The position numbers and the translations under genes are program-made. From an uncultured Oscillospiraceae bacterium (GTDB lineage Bacteria; Bacillota; Clostridia; Oscillospirales; Oscillospiraceae), in assembly GCA_947624985.1 (NCBI GenBank), contig CANQMO010000007.1:38599-102598 (forward strand): 64,000 nucleotides of DNA. The letters run 5' to 3'. Position 1 is the stretch's first letter. Each line of letters starts with the position of its first letter. Shown here in pieces: positions 60,662-64,000 of the stretch. The notes under the pieces were generated by a model. That model had not been told where the DNA came from, did no database searches, and was given only the letters and a program-made list of their open reading frames with translations.

Positions 60662-60690
60662 TTGACAAACGGCTTTTTTTGCGGTACAAT
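60662..60690 (+). promoter_or_regulatory. Promoter of tRNA-Thr/tRNA-Tyr
   Basis: TTGACA (60662-60667) and TACAAT (60685-60690), 17-bp spacer, 19 bp before tRNA-Thr. Confidence 0.85.
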
Positions 60691-60709
60691 TCAACGGCTG
60701 GCAAGATTG

Positions 60710-60785
60710 GCTGGTATAGCTCAGTTGGTAGAGCAGCTGATTTGTAATCAGCAGGTCGGGGGTTCGAGTCCGTCTACCAGCTCCA
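60710..60785 (+). tRNA. tRNA-Thr(TGT)
   Basis: A 76-nt cloverleaf: acceptor GCTGGTA/TACCAGC, anticodon loop TTTGTAA (anticodon TGT), encoded CCA. The T stem GGGGG/CCGTC has a G-G mismatch at 51-63 and a G-T pair at 50-64, unlike the fully paired T stem of tRNA-Thr(GGT) at 4055. Confidence 0.93.
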
Positions 60786-60840
60786 TCGCCCCGCCGGGCC
60801 GTTGTGCAAGGCGCCGGACGGTGGAAGGAACTGAATATAT

Positions 60841-60925
60841 GGGGGAATTCCCGAGTGGCCAAAGGGGACAGACTGTAAATCTGCTGGCAATGCCTTCGGT
60901 GGTTCGAATCCACCTTCCCCCACCA
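60841..60925 (+). tRNA. tRNA-Tyr(GTA)
   Basis: An 85-nt type II tRNA: acceptor GGGGGAA/TTCCCCC, anticodon stem CAGA/TCTG with loop CTGTAAA (anticodon GTA), long variable arm, T stem GGTGG/CCACC, encoded CCA. Same transcript as tRNA-Thr. Confidence 0.95.
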
Positions 60926-60930
60926 TAACT

Positions 60931-60969
60931 GATAACGCAGTTTGATACAATGGTATCGACTGCGTTATC
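60931..60969 (+). terminator. Hairpin after tRNA-Tyr
   Basis: GATAACGCAGT/ACTGCGTTATC with an inner GATAC/GTATC stem. The following sequence (GTTATATTG) is only moderately T-rich. Confidence 0.6.
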
Positions 60970-61238
60970 GTTATATTGTGCCGACACGCCAAGGCTTTCC
61001 GCCCTGGCGCGTTGCATTTTATGTGTTGAGATGCCTGTATGGCGCGGTTTTGAGAGGGCCTTTCGGGGTGAAAGCGATGGATCTGGGCGGAGGCTACCGT
61101 TAAACGACCGCGATTCGTTAAACAGCCGGGGGATTCGTTGAACGACTGGCTATGCTGGCTGAGTTCGTTCAGCCTGGGCTGCGGTTGCATGGTATGATGA
61201 CAAAAAACATCAATATGAGAAAATTAAAAATACCGCTA
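60970..61238. other. Intergenic region with loose CGTT(A/G)AAC repeats
   Basis: No gene is evident. CGTTAAAC occurs at 61098 and 61116, CGTTGAAC at 61136 and CGTTCAGC at 61166, spaced 18, 20 and 30 bp, in a stretch otherwise without structure. It may be regulatory for the downstream operon or plain remnant. Confidence 0.35.
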
Positions 61239-61292
61239 TTGACAACCGCACAATGAAAGTTTATACTACAATCAATCTTGCAAGATTGATTG
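61239..61292 (+). promoter_or_regulatory. Promoter and 24-bp palindromic operator of the peroxide/flavin operon
   Basis: TTGACA (61239-61244) and TATACT (61262-61267), 17-bp spacer. A perfect 24-bp palindrome (61269-61292), half-site CAATCAATCTTG, begins two bases after the -10. Its position and symmetry suit a dimeric MarR/OhrR repressor, encoded in the same operon at 62652. Confidence 0.85.
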
Positions 61293-61317
61293 TCGAAAGA
61301 CCAAAGGAGAGCGGACT

Positions 61318-61857
61318 ATGAACATTTATGACTTCACGGTAAAAGCGCAGGATGGAAGCGAGGTCTCGTTAGCGGATTATAAGGGCAAGGTGCTTGTCAT
61401 CGTCAACACCGCCACCGGCTGCGGCTTCACGCCCCAGTATGACGAGCTGCAGGACCTGTATGAGGCGCATCAGAAGGACGGTCTGGAGATACTGGACTTC
61501 CCCTGCAACCAGTTCATGGACCAGGCTCCCGGCACTGACGAGGAGATACACTCCTTCTGCACGGGCCGCTATGGCATCACCTTCCCCCAGTTTTCCAAGA
61601 TCGACGTGAATGGGGCAAACGCCATCCCCCTTTACAGGCATCTCACGGCCAACACTGCCTTCGGCGGGTTCTCAGGTCCCATGGCGCTGGTGCTGAAGCC
61701 CATCGTGAAAAAGATGGACAAGGACTACAAGAACAACGGCAATATCAAGTGGAATTTCACTAAGTTCGTGATAGACAGAGATGGCAATATCGTCGGGCGG
61801 TTCGAGCCCACGGACTCCATGGACAAGCTGAAGGCAAAGGTGGAGGAGCTGCTGTGA
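61318..61857 (+). CDS. Glutathione peroxidase-family (thioredoxin-dependent) peroxidase
   Basis: A 179-residue GPx-fold peroxidase. The peroxidatic Cys35 lies in NTATGCGFTPQY, with the FPCNQF segment carrying the Gln partner region and KWNFTKF holding the Trp/Asn of the tetrad. Bacterial Cys-type members usually reduce hydrogen peroxide or lipid peroxides with thioredoxin. It is the first gene after the OhrR-type operator, with AAAGGAGAG upstream, so induction by peroxide is expected. Confidence 0.93.
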   Translation: MNIYDFTVKAQDGSEVSLADYKGKVLVIVNTATGCGFTPQYDELQDLYEAHQKDGLEILDFPCNQFMDQAPGTDEEIHSFCTGRYGITFPQFSKIDVNGANAIPLYRHLTANTAFGGFSGPMALVLKPIVKKMDKDYKNNGNIKWNFTKFVIDRDGNIVGRFEPTDSMDKLKAKVEELL

Positions 61858-62129
61858 TGTTTCACTACGACTATGTGACGGAGAACACCTGCTCCCAGCT
61901 CATCAGCATGGACCTGGACGGAGACGTAGTCTACAACATCCATTTTGAGGGTGGATGCAACGGGAATCTGAAGGCTATCCCCATCCTGGTAGATGGCTGG
62001 ACTGTTGGGCAGATCGAGGAAAAGCTGTCCGGCATTCTGTGCGGGCGGCGGCCCACATCCTGCGCCGACCAGCTTGCCCGGGCCGTCCGCGCCGCCTATG
62101 AAGCGGAGCAGGCCGTGCCGACAGCATAA
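61857..62129 (+). CDS. TSCPD-domain protein (TIGR03905 type)
   Basis: A 90-residue protein with the conserved end TSCADQLARAV (TSCPD variant) and FEGGCNGNLKAI. The same domain ends many vitamin B12-dependent ribonucleotide reductases, where it may help with redox or dinucleotide handling; the free form has no settled function. Start ATG 61857 overlaps the peroxidase stop, so it is coupled; GTG 61854 is an alternative. Confidence 0.85.
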   Translation: MFHYDYVTENTCSQLISMDLDGDVVYNIHFEGGCNGNLKAIPILVDGWTVGQIEEKLSGILCGRRPTSCADQLARAVRAAYEAEQAVPTA

Positions 62130-62161
62130 CGCAAAACAGATCATATTAGGAGGAATCTATC

Positions 62162-62638
62162 ATGAGTAAAGCATTGGTTGCCTATTTCAGCGCCAGCGGT
62201 GTGACTGCCGACGCGGCGAAGAAGCTGGCAGAGGCCGAGGGAGCCGACCTTTACGAGATCGTCCCCGAAACGCCCTATACGGCAGCGGACCTGGACTATA
62301 CCAACAAGCAGTCCCGCTCCACCATGGAGATGACTGACCCGGCCAGCCGACCCGCTCTGGCGGATCGGGATGCGCCTATCGCCGGGTATGACACCATCTT
62401 CCTTGGCTTCCCCATCTGGTGGGGCACCGCGCCCAGGATCGTCAACACCTTTCTGGAGAACTATGACTTTTCGGGCAAGACCATTATTCTGTTCGCCACG
62501 TCCGGTGGCAGCGGGTTCGGCAGGACCGCCGAAGACCTGAAAAAGAGCGCGGCCGGCGCCGTGATCCGGGAGGGCGTCCTCGTCCACAGCAAAAAGGACG
62601 AGGCTTTCTGGACTGACTGGGCGCAGAAAAACTCCTGA
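62162..62638 (+). CDS. Flavodoxin-family protein
   Basis: A 158-residue flavodoxin. ALVAYFSASGVTADAAKK is the FMN-phosphate loop, GFPIWWGTAPRIVNTFLE and FATSGGSGFG the ring-contacting loops. It is a short-chain electron carrier or FMN-dependent quinone-type reductase, in the thiol/peroxide operon. TTAGGAGG stands before the ATG. Confidence 0.9.
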   Translation: MSKALVAYFSASGVTADAAKKLAEAEGADLYEIVPETPYTAADLDYTNKQSRSTMEMTDPASRPALADRDAPIAGYDTIFLGFPIWWGTAPRIVNTFLENYDFSGKTIILFATSGGSGFGRTAEDLKKSAAGAVIREGVLVHSKKDEAFWTDWAQKNS

Positions 62639-62651
62639 GCGAGGGAGACGG

Positions 62652-63101
62652 ATGGAAGATCGATATGCCGCGCTGCGGCTGGAAAACCAGCTCTGCTTTC
62701 CCCTGTATGCCTGTGCCAAGGAGATCGTCAAGGCGTACAAGCCCTTTCTGGACGAGCTGGGGCTGACATACACCCAGTACATCACCATGATGGTGCTGTG
62801 GGAACATAAGGAGCTGCGGGTCAAAGAGGTAGGCGAAAAGCTGTTTCTGGACTCCAGCACCCTGACGCCGCTTTTGAAGCGGCTGGAGGAGAAGGGCTAT
62901 GTCACCCGCCGGCGTTCCGAGCAGGATGAGCGGGACGTATTCGTGGCCATCACTCCGGAGGGCGAGGCGCTGCAGGAACGTGCCCTCTCCGTCCCCCAGC
63001 GGCTGGCCGCCTGCGTCCAGCTGGAGCCGGAGAAGGCGGCGGGGCTCTATACGACCCTTTATGAGATCATCGGAAAGCTGACGGACAAGGAGGGGCAGTG
63101 A
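62652..63101 (+). CDS. MarR-family repressor, OhrR-like
   Basis: A 149-residue winged-helix regulator. The single N-terminal Cys15 in LENQLCFPLYA is at the position of the peroxide-sensing cysteine of B. subtilis OhrR, followed by conserved Tyr residues (YT at ~40). Oxidation of this Cys by organic hydroperoxides releases OhrR from DNA. Here it should control its own operon through the 24-bp palindrome at 61269-61292. GAGGGAGACGG precedes the ATG. Confidence 0.9.
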   Translation: MEDRYAALRLENQLCFPLYACAKEIVKAYKPFLDELGLTYTQYITMMVLWEHKELRVKEVGEKLFLDSSTLTPLLKRLEEKGYVTRRRSEQDERDVFVAITPEGEALQERALSVPQRLAACVQLEPEKAAGLYTTLYEIIGKLTDKEGQ

Positions 63102-63102
63102 G

Positions 63103-63894
63103 ATGGACCTGATGGAACTTGTCAAAACGAGAAGGAGCGTCCGGACCTTTGACGGCCGGCCGCTCAGCAAGGAGGACGAGGGTAAGCTCCGTGCCTATAT
63201 GCAGGAGATACCGAATCCCTATGGCATCCCAGTGCGGTTCCTTCTGCTGGACGCAAAGAAGCACGGCCTTTCCAGCCCGGTGATCGTGGGGGAGAGCTGC
63301 TATGTGACGGCGAAGGCGGACAAGGTCCCCCACAGCGAGGAGGCCTACGGCTATTCCTTCGAGCAGCTGGTGCTCTACGCCTGGTCCCTGGGGATCGGCA
63401 CCACCTGGATCGGCGGGACCATGAAGCGCTCGCTCTTTGAGCGGGCGGCGGATGTGCAGGCCGGGGAGTGGATGTTCTGCGTCAGCCCCCTGGGTTATCC
63501 GGCGGAGAAGATGTCCGTCCGGGAGAGCGTCATGCGCAAGACCATCAAGGCGGACGAGCGGAAGAGCGCCGAGCAGCTCTTTTTTGATGGGGACTTCTCC
63601 ACGCCCCTGGCCGCGAAGGACGAGAAGGTCCGGGACGCCCTGGAGATGGTGCGGTGGGCACCCTCCGCAACCAACTCCCAGCCCTGGCGCGTCGTCCGGG
63701 CTGGGGACGCCTTCCATTTCTATCTGGCCCACACCAAGGGTTACACCAGCAAGGCCGGCTGGGATATGCAGAAGATCGACATGGGCATCGCGCTGTGCCA
63801 TTTCATGGGCGCTCTGGGCGGCGAACTGGTTCTCTCCGACCCGGGCATCCAAACGGGCGAGGGCACGGAATACATCGCCACGGTAAAGCTGTGA
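63103..63894 (+). CDS. Nitroreductase-family flavoprotein
   Basis: A 263-residue protein of the TM1586-like nitroreductase group. MELVKTRRSVRTFDG is the FMN-binding start, GIGTTWIGGTMKRSLF the central segment, and WAPSATNSQPWRVV a second family motif. Members reduce nitro compounds, quinones or flavins with NAD(P)H; true substrate unknown. One base separates it from the OhrR-like gene's stop, so it is in the same operon. Confidence 0.88.
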   Translation: MDLMELVKTRRSVRTFDGRPLSKEDEGKLRAYMQEIPNPYGIPVRFLLLDAKKHGLSSPVIVGESCYVTAKADKVPHSEEAYGYSFEQLVLYAWSLGIGTTWIGGTMKRSLFERAADVQAGEWMFCVSPLGYPAEKMSVRESVMRKTIKADERKSAEQLFFDGDFSTPLAAKDEKVRDALEMVRWAPSATNSQPWRVVRAGDAFHFYLAHTKGYTSKAGWDMQKIDMGIALCHFMGALGGELVLSDPGIQTGEGTEYIATVKL

Positions 63895-63904
63895 GGGAAA
63901 GACG

Positions 63905-64000
63905 ATGGACGATGAATTTGATTTGCAGGGATACCTGACTCACGGGGTGGAGAACATCGTCTCCGGCGCGCTGCGGGCCACGCTGAGAGACCCACGGGAG
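63905..64000 (+). CDS. N-terminus of a further operon gene (cut by window edge), possibly radical SAM
   Basis: The first 32 residues (MDDEFDLQGYLTHGVENIV, then SGALRATLRDPRE) resemble the leader of a group of clostridial radical SAM/SPASM proteins, but no catalytic part is inside the window. GAAAGACG precedes the ATG weakly. Identity is tentative. Confidence 0.4.
   Translation, partial: MDDEFDLQGYLTHGVENIVSGALRATLRDPRE

Overview
The window is a chromosomal segment of a GC-rich, anaerobic, Gram-positive (Firmicutes) bacterium, most likely of the Oscillospiraceae (Flavonifractor/Oscillibacter-like); genus is inference. Supporting signs are strong Shine-Dalgarno sites, textbook sigma-A promoters with 17-bp spacers, a SpoIID-family protein, ClpC, ferredoxin-linked 2-oxoacid oxidoreductase (KOR), a radical-SAM sulfatase-type maturase and ArgR-like boxes ahead of argGH. 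No rRNA or CRISPR array was seen.

Layout. 0-8.4 kb: housekeeping and envelope genes (YfbR-like nucleotidase, Wzy/WaaL-like membrane protein, a Pro/Gly-rich surface protein, tRNA-Asp and tRNA-Thr, a NanA/DapA-family lyase, a cluster of palindromic repeats, an anSME-like radical SAM enzyme, PNPOx-fold and flavin-reductase proteins, a Nudix hydrolase). 8.4-18.1 kb: a 9.6-kb AT-richer integrated element sitting inside the anticodon loop of a tRNA-Ser(CGA) gene. It carries a tyrosine recombinase, 10-bp phased repeats at both ends, its own intact tRNA-Ser(CGA), an AbiE-like antitoxin/nucleotidyltransferase pair in one operon with a 1491-residue nuclease-STAND-type NTPase (probable anti-phage system), and an unrecognised AT-rich gene. 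18.1-40 kb: core metabolism: MFS transporter, argG-argH, ferredoxin, ClpC, thioesterase, SpoIID protein, korDABC with a CoA transferase, a SemiSWEET-like membrane protein, and gltD-gltB. 40-56.8 kb: tRNA-Pro, a decayed mobile-element remnant, then a large GntR-controlled regulon. 56.8-64 kb: CarD-family regulator, M23 peptidase, a glutamate-dehydrogenase homologue that lacks key catalytic residues, tRNA-Thr and tRNA-Tyr, and an OhrR/MarR-controlled peroxide/flavin operon that runs off the window.

The two most interesting systems are the tRNA-splitting defence element and the 40.5-56.8 kb regulon. The regulon combines a BMP-type nucleoside ABC transporter, two PfkB kinases, a nucleoside phosphorylase, a cysteine hydrolase, a BtpA/SgcQ-family protein, an iron alcohol dehydrogenase, three paralogous TrpA-like TIM barrels (only one keeps the two catalytic acids of tryptophan synthase alpha), an alpha/beta hydrolase and a phosphatase-acetyltransferase fusion. 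The three promoters I can place each carry a TCATRACGTYATGA-type palindrome just downstream of the -10, most simply the operator of the cluster's GntR/HutC regulator. This looks like uptake and breakdown of a nucleoside-like compound by a route I do not recognise; the substrate cannot be read from sequence alone.
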